From Pseudomonas mangiferae (GTDB taxonomy: Bacteria; Pseudomonadota; Gammaproteobacteria; Pseudomonadales; Pseudomonadaceae), in contig NZ_VJOY01000014.1 of NCBI RefSeq assembly GCF_007109405.1, forward strand, positions 30,765 to 94,764: DNA of 64,000 nucleotides, written 5' to 3'. How positions within the stretch are numbered: position 1 is the stretch's first letter; every line of letters starts with the position of its first letter. The notes beneath the pieces are model-generated. The model was not told the origin of the DNA and did no database searches. It worked only from the letters and a program-made list of their open reading frames with translations. Below are positions 16,919 to 27,195 of the stretch, in pieces. A program made the translations under genes and the position numbers.

Positions 16919-17914
16919 TCAGCGGTTGAGCATCGACATGGACTCGGCGCCGTAGCGGTCGCCCGCTGCTGCCTGGGGCGGGAAGATGGCGTCCAGGGAG
17001 GCCACTTCCGCCGCGCTCAGTTGGATGTCCACGGCCGCGACGTTCTCTTCCAGGTAGCGGCGGCGCTTGGTGCCGGGGATCGGCAGCAGGTCCTCGCCCT
17101 TGGCCAGCACCCAGGCCAGGGCCAGCTGCGCCGGCAGCACGTCCTTCTCCCGGGCCAGGCGTTCCACCTGGTGGACCAGGGCCAGGTTTCGGGTGAAGTT
17201 CTCGCCCTGGAAGCGCGGGTTGAAGCGGCGGAAATCGTCTTCGGCGAAATCCGCCGGGCTCTTCAGGGCGCCGGTGAGGAAGCCGCGCCCCAGGGGGCTA
17301 TAGGGGACGAAGCCGATGCCCAGGCGCCGGCAGGTGGCGAGCACGCCGTTTTCCTCCGGGTCGCGGGTCCACAGCGAGTACTCGCTCTGCACCGCGCTGA
17401 TGGGGTGGACGCGGTGGGCGCGCTCCAGGGTATCGGGCGCCACTTCGCACAGGCCCAGGTAGCGCACCTTGCCTTCCTTCACCAGGTCGGCGAGGGCGCC
17501 GACGGTGTCTTCGATGGGCACCTCGGGGTCGATGCGGTGCTGGTAGTAGAGGTCCAGGTGATCGGTGCGCAGCCGCTGGAGGCTGCCCTCCAGGGCACGG
17601 CGCACGTAGTCGGGCCGCCCGCATACGCCCCGCAGATGGGGGTTGGCCGGGTCGCGGAGGATGCCGAACTTGCTGGCCAGGAACGCCTGTTCACGGCGGC
17701 CGCGCAGGGCGTCGCCCAGCAGTTTTTCGTTGGTGTGGGGGCCATACATGTCGGCGGTGTCGAGGAGGTTCACCCCCAGCTCCTGGGCGCGGTGCAGGGT
17801 GGCGATGGACTCGCGGTCGTCGCGGCCCGCGACATAGAAGTCGCTCATCCCCATGCAGCCGAGGCCGATGGCGGAAAGCAGCGGGCCGTTGTGTCCGAGG
17901 CGGCGGGTTTTCAT
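16919..17914 (-). CDS. Aldo/keto reductase
   Basis: A 331-residue AKR of the AKR13/YakC-like type ([11 protein letters not shown]). The catalytic tetrad is in place: D52, Y57, K82 and H126. It ends MSMLNR and binds NADPH through [12 protein letters not shown]. It reduces aldehydes or ketones; the substrate is unknown. The ATG at 17914 matches the AKR N-terminus and has GGAG nine bases upstream; longer frames run into the LysR gene on the other strand. It is divergent from the LysR gene at 18038, with a perfect 17-base palindrome between them, so that regulator probably controls it. A second LysR/AKR pair with the same layout lies at 30.4-32.5 kb. Confidence 0.93.
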   Translation of the reverse strand: MKTRRLGHNGPLLSAIGLGCMGMSDFYVAGRDDRESIATLHRAQELGVNLLDTADMYGPHTNEKLLGDALRGRREQAFLASKFGILRDPANPHLRGVCGRPDYVRRALEGSLQRLRTDHLDLYYQHRIDPEVPIEDTVGALADLVKEGKVRYLGLCEVAPDTLERAHRVHPISAVQSEYSLWTRDPEENGVLATCRRLGIGFVPYSPLGRGFLTGALKSPADFAEDDFRRFNPRFQGENFTRNLALVHQVERLAREKDVLPAQLALAWVLAKGEDLLPIPGTKRRRYLEENVAAVDIQLSAAEVASLDAIFPPQAAAGDRYGAESMSMLNR

Positions 17915-17998
17915 GGACGGGGTCTCCGTGGGTTGTTCGACCCGGCCATTGTTGGTTATTGCGGTAGCCGGGATAAACCGCCAATCTGCGCATTTACC

Positions 17999-18015
17999 AT
18001 TCGGATAATCCGAAT
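17999..18015. promoter_or_regulatory. Perfect 17-base palindrome, candidate LysR operator
   Basis: ATTCGGATAATCCGAAT is an 8-bp inverted repeat around a single A. It lies in the 123-base divergent region between the aldo/keto reductase (start 17914) and the LysR gene (start 18038), centred about 31 bases before the LysR start. It is the obvious binding site for that regulator. Confidence 0.6.
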
Positions 18016-18037
18016 AATCCACTGGGAGCGCGTCGCC

Positions 18038-18979
18038 ATGGACCGTCTGCTGGCCATGCAGGTCTTCGTGCGCATCGTCGAATTGGGCGCCTTCGGCAAG
18101 GCGGCGGACAGCCTCGGGCTGTCCCGTGCTTCGGTCACCGCGCTGATCAAGCAACTGGAGGGGCACCTGGGCGTGCAGCTCCTGCAGCGCACCACGCGGC
18201 AGGTGGCGGCCACCCTGGATGGCCAGGCCTACTACGAGCGCTGCCTGCGCCTGCTGGCCGACCTGGAGGAGGCCGAGTCATGCTTTTCCACCGCCCGGGG
18301 CAACCCCCAGGGCGTGCTGCGGGTGGACCTGCCGGCCTCCCTGGGGCGCTTGCTGGTGATCCCCGCGCTGCCGGCGTTCTGCGCCCGCTACCCGCGCATC
18401 CAGCTGGAGATCGGCGCCAGCGATCGCCCGGTGGACCTGATCCGCGAAGGCGTGGACTGCGTGCTGCGGGCCGGCGACGTCCATGACCAGAGCCTGGTGG
18501 CGCGGCCCCTGGGCAGCCTGGTGCAGCTCACCTGCGCCAGCGCCGACTACCTGCGTCGCCATGGCCGCCCCGAGACGCTCGAGCAACTGGAGGGGCACGT
18601 GGCGGTGGATTTCCTGTCCGCCCTGAGCGGTCGCCGTTTCGATCTGGCGTTCGTGGAGCACGGCGCCGAGCGTTGCCTGCGGCTGCCCAGCCGGGTGGCG
18701 GTGAGCAGCGCAGACGCCTACGTGGCTGCCTGTGAGGCGGGGCTGGGGCTGATCCAGGTGCCGCGTTACCATGTGGCCGCGCAGCTGGCGGCCGGCACCC
18801 TGTGCGAAGTGCTGGAGGACTGCCGGCCAGCGCCCCTGGCGCTGACCGTCCTGTACCCGCGGCACCGCCAGCTGTCGCGGCGGGTGCGGGTGTTCGTCGA
18901 CTGGCTGGCGGAGCGCTTTCCCGCGGACCCGGGGCGGCCGCCGCCGGGCAACGGGCAATTTGCACCGGGGCGTGCTTAA
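18038..18979 (+). CDS. LysR family transcriptional regulator
   Basis: A 313-residue regulator with the N-terminal winged helix-turn-helix of LysR proteins ([20 protein letters not shown], then [20 protein letters not shown]), residues about 8-60. A ligand-binding domain with the pattern [23 protein letters not shown] follows. The ATG at 18038 has GGGAG upstream, and residues before it would be antisense to the reductase. The C-terminus is Pro/Gly-rich ([15 protein letters not shown]). It most likely regulates the divergent aldo/keto reductase and itself through the palindrome at 17999-18015. It ends 38 bases before tpx. Confidence 0.93.
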   Translation: MDRLLAMQVFVRIVELGAFGKAADSLGLSRASVTALIKQLEGHLGVQLLQRTTRQVAATLDGQAYYERCLRLLADLEEAESCFSTARGNPQGVLRVDLPASLGRLLVIPALPAFCARYPRIQLEIGASDRPVDLIREGVDCVLRAGDVHDQSLVARPLGSLVQLTCASADYLRRHGRPETLEQLEGHVAVDFLSALSGRRFDLAFVEHGAERCLRLPSRVAVSSADAYVAACEAGLGLIQVPRYHVAAQLAAGTLCEVLEDCRPAPLALTVLYPRHRQLSRRVRVFVDWLAERFPADPGRPPPGNGQFAPGRA

Positions 18980-19017
18980 ATCGGCCCCTCAACCCGCCAA
19001 CCGTAAGGACGAAATCC

Positions 19018-19518
19018 ATGGCTCAAGTGACTCTGAAAGGCAACCCGGTACAGGTCGACGGACAGCTGCCGCAACCCGGCCAGCAGGCGCCGGCCTTCAC
19101 CCTGGTGGGGGCCGATCTGAGCGACGTGTCGCTGACCACGTTCGCCGGCAAGCGCAAGGTCCTGAACATCTTCCCCAGCGTCGATACACCCACCTGCGCC
19201 ACCTCGGTGCGCACCTTCAACGACCGCACCAGCCAGCTCGACAACACCGTGGTGCTGTGCATTTCCGCTGACCTGCCGTTCGCCCAGGCGCGCTTCTGCG
19301 GTGCCGAAGGGCTGCAGAACGTGGTCAACCTGTCCACCATGCGCGGCAGCCAGTTCCTCAAGGACTACGGCGTGGCCCTGGCCAGCGGCCCGCTGGCCGG
19401 CGTCGCCGCCCGCGCGGTGGTGGTGCTGGACGAGCAGGACAAGGTGCTGCACAGCGAGCTGGTCCCGGAGATCGCCGAGGAACCCAACTACGAGGCGGCG
19501 GCTGCGGCGTTGAAGTAA
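19018..19518 (+). CDS. tpx: Thiol peroxidase (atypical 2-Cys peroxiredoxin)
   Basis: A 166-residue peroxiredoxin of Tpx type. The peroxidatic cysteine C60 lies in [15 protein letters not shown] and the resolving cysteine C94 in ARFCGAEG, as in E. coli Tpx (C61/C95). It reduces lipid and alkyl hydroperoxides and H2O2 with thioredoxin as the electron donor. There is no leader, so it may be cytoplasmic; some Tpx proteins are reported as periplasmic. The ribosome site TAAGGA precedes the ATG. The gene is short and free-standing, with a hairpin about 20 bases after its stop. Confidence 0.96.
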   Translation: MAQVTLKGNPVQVDGQLPQPGQQAPAFTLVGADLSDVSLTTFAGKRKVLNIFPSVDTPTCATSVRTFNDRTSQLDNTVVLCISADLPFAQARFCGAEGLQNVVNLSTMRGSQFLKDYGVALASGPLAGVAARAVVVLDEQDKVLHSELVPEIAEEPNYEAAAAALK

Positions 19519-19538
19519 GCCGGCCGCGGTTTCGCCCC

Positions 19539-19567
19539 ACCCGGCGGTGCGCGATGCGCCGCCGGGT
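19539..19567. terminator. Candidate hairpin terminator after tpx
   Basis: A 9-bp stem ACCCGGCGG / CCGCCGGGT, with a loop that can itself pair (GCGC...GCGC), lies 20 bases after the tpx stop. No T-run follows, so termination strength is uncertain. Confidence 0.5.
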
Positions 19568-19615
19568 CGTCCCACATACTTCGCAACGATTCGGCGTAAC
19601 CGGCGCCCGCCGGGC

Positions 19616-19662
19616 TTTTACCTGCCATGTCATAGGCTTGGCGTCAGTAAAAGGTAGGTAAA
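19616..19662. promoter_or_regulatory. Repeat cluster upstream of muxA
   Basis: TTTTACCT at 19616-19623 is followed 24 bases later by the tandem elements GTAAAAGG (19647-19654) and GGTAAAGG (19657-19664), which are near-inverted copies of it. The cluster lies 65-110 bases before the muxA start in an otherwise gene-free gap. It could be an operator for the efflux operon; no regulator is known from the sequence. Confidence 0.35.
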
Positions 19663-19725
19663 GGCAACCGGTCAGGCTTTGCTTGACGCAACGGAATCCT
19701 TATCGTTCACGCTCCCCCCGAAGCG

Positions 19726-20985
19726 ATGCCCCTCTCAATGTCCGATTCCAGTCCGCGTTCCTCCCGTCTTTCCCGCCGCTGGTTGCTGATCGTCGTTCTG
19801 CTGGTACTGGCCGTGGCCCTGGCCTGGTGGTTCTGGCCGCATCCCAAGGAAAAGACCGCGGGGCCGAGCGGGCGCGCCGGCTTCGGCAATTTCGGCGGCG
19901 CGGTGCCGGTGCGGGTTGCGCCCGCCACCCAGGGAGACTTCCCGGTCTACTACAAGGCGCTGGGCACGGTCACCGCGCTCAACACCGTCAACGTGCGCAG
20001 CCGGGTGGCGGGGGAACTGGTCAAGGTGCTCTTCGAGGAAGGCCAGCGGGTCAAGGCCGGCGACCTGCTGGCGGTAATCGACCCGCGTCCCTATGAGGTG
20101 GCCCTGCAGCAGGCCGAGGGCACCCTGGCGCAGAACCAGGCGCAGTTGAAGAACGCCGAGATCGACCTGGCCCGCTACAAGGGCCTGTACGCCGAGGACA
20201 GCATCGCCAAGCAGACTCTGGACACCCAGGAAGCGCTGCTGCGCCAGTACCAGGGCACCCTCAAGGCCAACCAGGCGTCGGTCGCCGATGCCCGGCTGAA
20301 CCTGCAGTACAGCCAGATCCGCGCGCCCATCGCTGGGCGCCTCGGCCTGCGCCAGCTGGACCAGGGCAACCTGGTGGCAGCCAATGACAGCACCGCCCTG
20401 GTGGTGATCACCCAGACCCAGCCCATCTCCGTGGCCTTCACCCTGCCCGAGGGCGACCTGCCGGCCGTGCTGGAGCGGGTCCGCAGCGGCGACAGCCTGG
20501 TGGTGGAGGCCTGGGACCGCGGCGATCGCAAGCAAGTGGCCAGCGGCGTGCTGCAGAGCCTGGACAACCAGATCGACACCAGCACCGGCACCCTGAAGTT
20601 CAAGGCGCGCTTCGAGAACCAGGACGAGGCACTGTTCCCCAACCAGTTCGTCAACATCCACCTGCGCGCCGACGTGCTGGCCGACGCCATCCGCATCCCT
20701 TCGGCGGCGGTGCAGGTGGGCGCCCGAGGCACCTTCGTCTACGTGGTCGGGGCGGATAACAAGGTGCAGTTGCGTACCCTGGAGACCGGCCCCAGCGACG
20801 GCGAGAACACCGTGGTGCGCAGTGGCTTGCAGGCCGGCGAGCGGGTAGTGATGGAAGGCACCGACCGGCTGCGCGAAGGCGCCGAGGTGGAAGTGGTGGA
20901 GGGCGTCTCCGCGCCACCGGCGGCGGCCCCGGTGGACGAGACCCAGCAGCATGTGCCGCGCCGCCGTGGCGGGCTCGGCGGCTGA
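19726..20985 (+). CDS. muxA: RND efflux membrane fusion protein MuxA
   Basis: A 419-residue periplasmic adaptor. One N-terminal membrane segment covers about residues 17-36 ([20 protein letters not shown]) and no lipobox Cys is present. Next comes the lipoyl half-motif [20 protein letters not shown], a coiled-coil hairpin (residues about 120-190), the second lipoyl half [20 protein letters not shown], and beta-barrel and membrane-proximal domains. It links the MuxB/MuxC pumps to OpmB, as MdtA does with MdtBC. Two ATGs (19726 and 19738) are possible; neither has a good ribosome site. Its stop overlaps the muxB start by one base (TGATG). Confidence 0.93.
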   Translation: MPLSMSDSSPRSSRLSRRWLLIVVLLVLAVALAWWFWPHPKEKTAGPSGRAGFGNFGGAVPVRVAPATQGDFPVYYKALGTVTALNTVNVRSRVAGELVKVLFEEGQRVKAGDLLAVIDPRPYEVALQQAEGTLAQNQAQLKNAEIDLARYKGLYAEDSIAKQTLDTQEALLRQYQGTLKANQASVADARLNLQYSQIRAPIAGRLGLRQLDQGNLVAANDSTALVVITQTQPISVAFTLPEGDLPAVLERVRSGDSLVVEAWDRGDRKQVASGVLQSLDNQIDTSTGTLKFKARFENQDEALFPNQFVNIHLRADVLADAIRIPSAAVQVGARGTFVYVVGADNKVQLRTLETGPSDGENTVVRSGLQAGERVVMEGTDRLREGAEVEVVEGVSAPPAAAPVDETQQHVPRRRGGLGG

Positions 20986-23900
20986 TGGACATTTCCCGCG
21001 TCTTCATCCTGCGTCCGGTCGCCACCACCCTGACCATGGTGGCGATCCTCCTGGCCGGCCTGATCGCCTACCGGCTGCTGCCGGTGGCGGCGCTGCCCCA
21101 GGTGGACTACCCGACCATCCGGGTCATGACCCTCTACCCGGGGGCCAGCCCGGACGTCATGACCAGCGCGGTGACGGCGCCCCTGGAGCGCCAGTTCGGG
21201 CAGATGCCCGGGCTGCAGCAGATGTCCTCGTCCAGTTCCGGCGGCGCTTCGGTGATCACCCTGCGCTTCAGCCTGGAGATCAAGCTGGACGTGGCCGAGC
21301 AGGAAGTGCAGGCGGCCATCAACGCCGCCACCAACCTGCTGCCCAACGACCTGCCGGCGCCGCCGGTGTACAACAAGGTCAACCCGGCCGATACTCCGGT
21401 GCTGACCCTGGCGGTGACCTCCTCGACGCTGCCGCTGCCGGAGTTGCACGACCTCACCGACACCCGCATGGCCCAGAAGCTCTCGCAGATTTCCGGGGTG
21501 GGCATGGTCAGCATCGCCGGCGGCCAGCGCCCGGCGGTGCGCATCCAGGCCGACCCGGAGGCCCTGGCGGCGTACGGCCTGTCCCTGGCCGACGTGCGCT
21601 CCCTGATCACCGCGGCCAACGTCAACCAGCCCAAGGGCAACTTCGACGGCCCGACCCGGGTGTCGATGCTGGACGCCAATGACCAGTTGAAGACCCCGGC
21701 GGAATACGCCGAGCTGATCCTCGCCTACCGCAACGGCTCGGCCCTGCGCCTGAAGGACGTCGCCCACATCGTCGCGGGCGCCGAGAACGAGCGCCTGGCG
21801 GCCTGGGCCGATCGCGCCGGGGCGGTCCTGCTGAACGTCCAGCGCCAGCCCGGCGCCAACGTCATCGAGGTGGTGGAGCGGGTCCAGGCGTTGCTGCCGC
21901 AGCTGCGCGCCAGCCTGCCGGCGGGGCTGGAGGTGACGGTGCTCACCGACCGTACCCAGACCATCCGCGCGGCGGTCACCGACGTGCAGCACGAGCTGTT
22001 CCTCGCGGTGGCGCTGGTAGTGATGGTCACCTTCATCTTCCTGCGCAAGCTCTCCGCCACCCTGATCCCGTCCATCGCCGTACCGCTGTCGCTGATCGGC
22101 ACCTTCGGCGTGATGTACCTGGCCGGCTTCTCCCTGAACAACCTGACCCTGATGGCCCTGACCATCGCCACCGGCTTCGTGGTGGACGATGCCATCGTCA
22201 TGCTGGAGAACATCGCCCGCCACCTGGAGGAGGGCGATACGCCCCTGCAGGCGGCCCTCAAGGGCGCCCGGCAGATCGGCTTCACCCTGATCTCCCTGAC
22301 CTTCTCCCTGATCGCCGTGCTGATCCCGCTGCTGTTCATGCAGGACGTGGTGGGCCGGCTGTTCCGCGAGTTCGCCATCACCCTGGCGGTGGCGATCCTG
22401 ATTTCCCTGGTGGTGTCCCTGACCCTCACGCCGATGATGTGCGCACGCCTGCTGCGCCCGGAGACCGCCCGGGAGCACCAGCCGCTGTGGCTGGAGCGGC
22501 TGGTGGAGGGCTATGGCCGCTGGCTGGAGTGGGTGCTGCGGCACCAGCCGTTCACCCTGCTGGTGGCGCTGGCCACCCTAGGCCTCACGGTGTTGCTCTA
22601 CCTGGTGGTGCCCAAGGGCTTCTTCCCGGTGCAGGACACCGGCACCATCCAGGGCATCTCCGAGGCGCCGCAGTCGGTGTCCTTCGCCGCCATGAGCGAG
22701 CGCCAGCAGAGCCTCGCCTCGGTGATCCTCGCCGACCCGGCAGTGGCCAGCCTGACCTCCTACATCGGCGTGGACGGCGACAACGTCACCCTCAACAGCG
22801 GACGCCTGCTGATCAACCTCAAGCCCCACGGCGAGCGCGACGCCAGCGCCGCCGAGGTGATCGAGCGGCTGCGACCCGAACTGGCGCGGCTGCCGGGCAT
22901 CCGCCTGTACCTGCAGCCGGTGCAGGACCTGACCATCGAGGACCGGATCAGCCGCACCCAGTACCAGTTCACCATGGAGTCGCCGGACTCGGCGCTGCTG
23001 GACAGCTGGACGCCGAAGCTGGTGGAGGCGCTGCGCCAGCACCCCGAGCTCACCGACGTCAACAGCGACCTGCAGAGCCAGGGCCTGCAGACCTTCCTGG
23101 AGATCGACCGGGATGCCGCTTCGCGCCTGGGGGTCAGCGTGTCTGCCCTCACCGACGCGCTGTACGACGCCTTCGGCCAGCGGCAGATCTCCACCATCTT
23201 CACCCAGGCCAGCCAGTACCGGGTGGTGCTGGAGGCCCAGGCCGGCAGCCGCCTCGGGCCCCAGGCCCTGGAGCAGCTCTACGTACCCGGCGGCGACGGC
23301 AAGCAGGTGCGCCTGTCGAGCCTGGCCCGCATCGAGGAGCGTCCGGCGCAGCTGCTGATCAACCACGTCGGCCAGTTCCCGGCGGTGACCCTGTCGTTCA
23401 ACCTCAGCCCCGGCGTGTCCCTCGGCCAGGCGGTGGAGATCATCGAGCAGGCACAGCGCGACATCGGCCTGCCCGAAGGCGTCCAGACCCGCTTCCAGGG
23501 CGCCGCCGAGGCGTTCCGCGCTTCCCTGGCCAGCACCCTCTGGCTGGTGCTGGCGGCGGTGGTCACCATGTACATCGTGCTGGGGGTGCTCTACGAGAGC
23601 TACGTGCACCCGGTGACCATCCTCTCCACGCTGCCCTCGGCGGCGGTGGGGGCGTTGCTGGCGCTGTTGCTGTCGGGCAACGACCTGGGGCTGATCGCCA
23701 TCATCGGCATCATCCTGCTGATCGGCATCGTCAAGAAGAACGCGATCATGATGATCGACTTCGCCCTGGAGGCGGAGCGGGGCCAGGGCATGAGCCCGCG
23801 GGACGCGATCTACCGCGCCGCGCTGCTGCGCTTCCGGCCGATCCTGATGACCACCCTGGCGGCGCTGTTCGGCGCCGTGCCGCTGATGTTCGCCAGCGGC

Positions 23901-24059
23901 TCCGGCGCCGAACTGCGCCAGCCCCTGGGCCTGGTGATGGTGGGCGGGCTGCTGGTCAGCCAGCTGCTGACGCTGTTCACCACCCCGGTGATCTACCTGG
24001 CCTTCGACCGCCTGGCCACCCGCTGGCGCCGTCACCGGCCGCTGGACGTGCCGGCATGA
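20985..24059 (+). CDS. muxB: RND efflux transporter MuxB
   Basis: A 1024-residue HAE1-type RND pump with twelve membrane helices and two large periplasmic loops. The proton-relay Asp pair is in [12 protein letters not shown] (helix 4), and the helix-10 Lys in [18 protein letters not shown]. It begins [20 protein letters not shown]. MuxB and MuxC form a heteromeric pump, like MdtB and MdtC. In P. aeruginosa MuxABC-OpmB handles novobiocin, aztreonam, macrolides and tetracycline; the range here is inferred by homology. It is co-translated with muxA and followed after 34 bases by muxC. Confidence 0.95.
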   Translation: MDISRVFILRPVATTLTMVAILLAGLIAYRLLPVAALPQVDYPTIRVMTLYPGASPDVMTSAVTAPLERQFGQMPGLQQMSSSSSGGASVITLRFSLEIKLDVAEQEVQAAINAATNLLPNDLPAPPVYNKVNPADTPVLTLAVTSSTLPLPELHDLTDTRMAQKLSQISGVGMVSIAGGQRPAVRIQADPEALAAYGLSLADVRSLITAANVNQPKGNFDGPTRVSMLDANDQLKTPAEYAELILAYRNGSALRLKDVAHIVAGAENERLAAWADRAGAVLLNVQRQPGANVIEVVERVQALLPQLRASLPAGLEVTVLTDRTQTIRAAVTDVQHELFLAVALVVMVTFIFLRKLSATLIPSIAVPLSLIGTFGVMYLAGFSLNNLTLMALTIATGFVVDDAIVMLENIARHLEEGDTPLQAALKGARQIGFTLISLTFSLIAVLIPLLFMQDVVGRLFREFAITLAVAILISLVVSLTLTPMMCARLLRPETAREHQPLWLERLVEGYGRWLEWVLRHQPFTLLVALATLGLTVLLYLVVPKGFFPVQDTGTIQGISEAPQSVSFAAMSERQQSLASVILADPAVASLTSYIGVDGDNVTLNSGRLLINLKPHGERDASAAEVIERLRPELARLPGIRLYLQPVQDLTIEDRISRTQYQFTMESPDSALLDSWTPKLVEALRQHPELTDVNSDLQSQGLQTFLEIDRDAASRLGVSVSALTDALYDAFGQRQISTIFTQASQYRVVLEAQAGSRLGPQALEQLYVPGGDGKQVRLSSLARIEERPAQLLINHVGQFPAVTLSFNLSPGVSLGQAVEIIEQAQRDIGLPEGVQTRFQGAAEAFRASLASTLWLVLAAVVTMYIVLGVLYESYVHPVTILSTLPSAAVGALLALLLSGNDLGLIAIIGIILLIGIVKKNAIMMIDFALEAERGQGMSPRDAIYRAALLRFRPILMTTLAALFGAVPLMFASGSGAELRQPLGLVMVGGLLVSQLLTLFTTPVIYLAFDRLATRWRRHRPLDVPA

Positions 24060-24093
24060 CCCGGCGCCCCGTATCCCTCCCGGAGCGCCGGCG

Positions 24094-27000
24094 GTGAACC
24101 TGTCCGCGCCGTTCATCGCGCGTCCGGTGGCCACCCTGCTGATGAGCCTGGCGATCCTCCTGCTGGGCACCATGAGCTTCCGGCTGATGCCGGTGGCGCC
24201 GCTGCCGGAGATGGATTTCCCCACCATCACCATCCAGGCCAGCCTGCCCGGCGCCAGCCCCGAAGTGATGGCTGCCACCGTCGCCACGCCCCTGGAGCGG
24301 GCCCTGGGCAGCATCGCCGGGATCAGCCAGATGACCAGCCGCACCAGCCAGGGCTCGACGCGGATCATCGTGCAGTTCGACCTGGACCGGGAGATCAACG
24401 GCGCCGCCCGGGACGTGCAGGCGGCCATCAACGCCTCGCGCAACCTGCTGCCCAGCGGCATGCGCAGCATGCCCACCTACAAGAAGGTCAACCCGTCCCA
24501 GGCGCCGATCATGGTGCTGTCCCTGACCTCCTCGGTGCTGGACAAGAGCCAGCTGTACGACCTGGCTTCCACCATCGTGGCGCAGAAGCTGTCCCAGGTG
24601 AGTGGCGTCGGCGAGGTGCAGATCGGCGGCAGCTCGCTGCCGGCGGTGCGGGTCGAGCTGCGGCCCAAGCAGCTGGAGCAGTACGGCATCACCCTGGACG
24701 AGGTGCGCACGACGATTTCCCAAAGCAACCAGCGCCGGCCCAAGGGCTTCGTCGAGGATGCCCAGCGGCAGTGGCAGGTGCAGGCCAACGACCAGTTGCG
24801 CAAGGCTGCCGACTACGAGCCGCTGATCATCCGTTACCAGGACGGCGCGGCGGTGCGCCTGCAGGACGTGGCCAAGGTCCGCGACAGCGTCGAGGACCGC
24901 TACAACAGCGGCTTCTTCAACGATGAGGCGGCGGTGCTGCTGGTGGTCAACCGCCAGGCCGGCGCCAACATCATCGAGACCACCCAGGGTATCCGCGCCC
25001 AGCTGCCGTCGCTGCGCGCGGTGCTGCCGGGCAGCGCCGAGCTGGACGTGGCCATGGACCGCTCGCCGGTGATCCGCGCCACCCTCCACGAGGCCGAGCG
25101 GACCCTGCTGATCGCCGTGGGGCTGGTGATCGTGCTGGTGTTCCTGTTCCTCGGCAGCCTGCGCAGTTCGATGATCCCGGCCCTGGCGGTACCCATCTCC
25201 CTGGTGGGCAGCTTCGCCGTGATGTACCTCTTCGGCTTCTCCCTCAACGTGCTCTCGCTGATGGCGCTGATCCTCGCCGCCGGCCTGGTGGTGGACGACG
25301 CCATCGTGGTGCTGGAGAACATCGCCCGCCACATCGACGACGGCGAGACGCCCCTGCGCGCCGCCTACAAGGGCACCCGCGAGGTGGGCTTCACCCTGCT
25401 GTCCATGAACCTCTCGCTGGTGGTGGTGTTCGTTTCGATCCTGTTCATGGGCGGTATCGTCAGCCAGCTGTTCCGCGAGTTCGCCATCACCCTGGCGGCG
25501 GCGATCCTGGTGTCGCTGCTGATCTCCCTGACCCTCACACCGATGCTCTGCGCCCGCTGGCTGAAGCCCCACGGGCCGCGGGAGAACCGCCTGCAACGCT
25601 GGAGCCACCGTATCCACGGGCGGCTGGTGGCGGTCTACGACCGCGGCCTGGGCTGGGCGCTGCGCCACCCGCGCATCACCCTGGCCAGCCTGATCGCCAC
25701 CATCGTGCTGAACGTCGCGCTGTACATCCTGGTGCCAAAGACCTTCCTGCCGGCCCAGGACACCGGGCAACTGATGGGTTTCATCCGCGGCGACGACGGC
25801 CTGTCGTTCCAGGTGATGCAGCCGAAGATGGAAGTGTTCCGCCGCGCGGTGCTGGCCGACCCGGCGGTGGCCAGCGTGGCGGGCTTCATCGGCGGCAACG
25901 GCGGCATCAACAACGCCTTCATGATCGTCCGCCTGAAGAACATGGCCGAGCGCCAGGCCTCGGCCCAGCAGGTGCTGGAGCGTATCCGCGCCAACATGCC
26001 CCAGGTGCCCGGCGGCCAGCTGTTCCTGATGGCCGACCAGGACCTGATGTTCGGCGGGCGCGAGCAGCGCAGCTCGCAGTACGAATACACCCTGCTGGCC
26101 GGCGACCTGGCCGACCTGCGCACCTGGCTGCCCAAGCTGACCCAGGCCCTCAAGACCCTGCCGGAACTCACCGCCATCGACGCCAACGAAGGCGGCGGCG
26201 CCCAGCAGGTCAGCCTGAAGATCGACCGCGACGCCGCCCGCCGCCTGGGGGTGGAGATGAGCACGGTGACCACCCTGCTGAACAACGCCTTCAGCCAGCG
26301 GCAGATCTCTACCATCTACGAGAGCCTCAACCAGTACCAGGTGGTGATGGAGGTGGACCCGGCCTTCGCCCAGAACCCGGAGGTGCTGGACCAGGTGCAG
26401 GTGATCACCGGCGACGGCAAGCGCGTGCCCCTCTCGGCCTTCTCCCACTACGAGCGCAGCCTGCAGGAGGACCGGGTCAGCCACGACGGGCTGTTCGCCT
26501 CGGAAAGCATTTCCTTCGACCTGGCCCCCGGGGTCAGCCTCGACCAGGCGACCCGCGCCATCGACCGGGCGGTGGCCGGCATCGGCATGCCCACCGAGGT
26601 GCAGGGGCGCATGGGGGGCAGCGGCGACATGTTCCAGTCCACCCAGAAGAGCCAGCCGTGGATGATCCTGGCGGCCCTGGTGATGGTCTACATCGTCCTC
26701 GGCATCCTCTACGAGAGCTACATCCACCCCCTGACCATCCTTTCGACGCTACCGTCGGCCGGGGTCGGCGCGCTGCTGGCGATCCTCCTCACCGGCCAGC
26801 AGTTCAGCCTGATCTCGCTGCTGGGGCTGTTCCTGCTGATCGGCATCGTCAAGAAGAACGCGATCCTGATGATCGACCTGGCGCTGCAACTGGAGCGCCA
26901 CGATGGACTATCGCCGGAGGAATCGATTCGCCAGGCCTGCCTGCTACGCTTCCGGCCGATCCTGATGACCACCCTGGCGGCGATCCTCGGTGCGCTGCCG

Positions 27001-27195
27001 CTGCTGGTGGGCGGCGCCGAGGGTGCGGAGATGCGCCAGCCTCTGGGCCTGAGCATCGTCGGCGGGCTGATCCTCAGCCAGATGCTGACCCTCTACACCA
27101 CGCCGGTGGTCTACCTGTACCTGGATCGCCTGCGCCATCGCGTCAACCGCTGGCGGGGCGTGCGCACCGACGCCGCCCTGGAAGCCCCGCTATGA
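24094..27195 (+). CDS. muxC: RND efflux transporter MuxC
   Basis: A 1033-residue RND pump subunit with twelve membrane helices. It has the helix-4 motif LVVDDAIVVLENIARHIDD and the helix-10 [18 protein letters not shown], so both proton-relay sets are intact. It begins with GTG at 24094, supported by GGAG eight bases upstream, reading MNLSAPFIARPVATLLMSLA. It is clearly distinct from MuxB and should assemble with it in a mixed trimer. Its stop lies inside the opmB start (ATGA), so opmB is translationally coupled. Confidence 0.95.
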   Translation: MNLSAPFIARPVATLLMSLAILLLGTMSFRLMPVAPLPEMDFPTITIQASLPGASPEVMAATVATPLERALGSIAGISQMTSRTSQGSTRIIVQFDLDREINGAARDVQAAINASRNLLPSGMRSMPTYKKVNPSQAPIMVLSLTSSVLDKSQLYDLASTIVAQKLSQVSGVGEVQIGGSSLPAVRVELRPKQLEQYGITLDEVRTTISQSNQRRPKGFVEDAQRQWQVQANDQLRKAADYEPLIIRYQDGAAVRLQDVAKVRDSVEDRYNSGFFNDEAAVLLVVNRQAGANIIETTQGIRAQLPSLRAVLPGSAELDVAMDRSPVIRATLHEAERTLLIAVGLVIVLVFLFLGSLRSSMIPALAVPISLVGSFAVMYLFGFSLNVLSLMALILAAGLVVDDAIVVLENIARHIDDGETPLRAAYKGTREVGFTLLSMNLSLVVVFVSILFMGGIVSQLFREFAITLAAAILVSLLISLTLTPMLCARWLKPHGPRENRLQRWSHRIHGRLVAVYDRGLGWALRHPRITLASLIATIVLNVALYILVPKTFLPAQDTGQLMGFIRGDDGLSFQVMQPKMEVFRRAVLADPAVASVAGFIGGNGGINNAFMIVRLKNMAERQASAQQVLERIRANMPQVPGGQLFLMADQDLMFGGREQRSSQYEYTLLAGDLADLRTWLPKLTQALKTLPELTAIDANEGGGAQQVSLKIDRDAARRLGVEMSTVTTLLNNAFSQRQISTIYESLNQYQVVMEVDPAFAQNPEVLDQVQVITGDGKRVPLSAFSHYERSLQEDRVSHDGLFASESISFDLAPGVSLDQATRAIDRAVAGIGMPTEVQGRMGGSGDMFQSTQKSQPWMILAALVMVYIVLGILYESYIHPLTILSTLPSAGVGALLAILLTGQQFSLISLLGLFLLIGIVKKNAILMIDLALQLERHDGLSPEESIRQACLLRFRPILMTTLAAILGALPLLVGGAEGAEMRQPLGLSIVGGLILSQMLTLYTTPVVYLYLDRLRHRVNRWRGVRTDAALEAPL

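Noticed and set aside
23977..26727. Minus-strand 916-residue open frame
   Set aside because: Antisense to muxC, His/Gln/Gly-rich with no recognisable domain.
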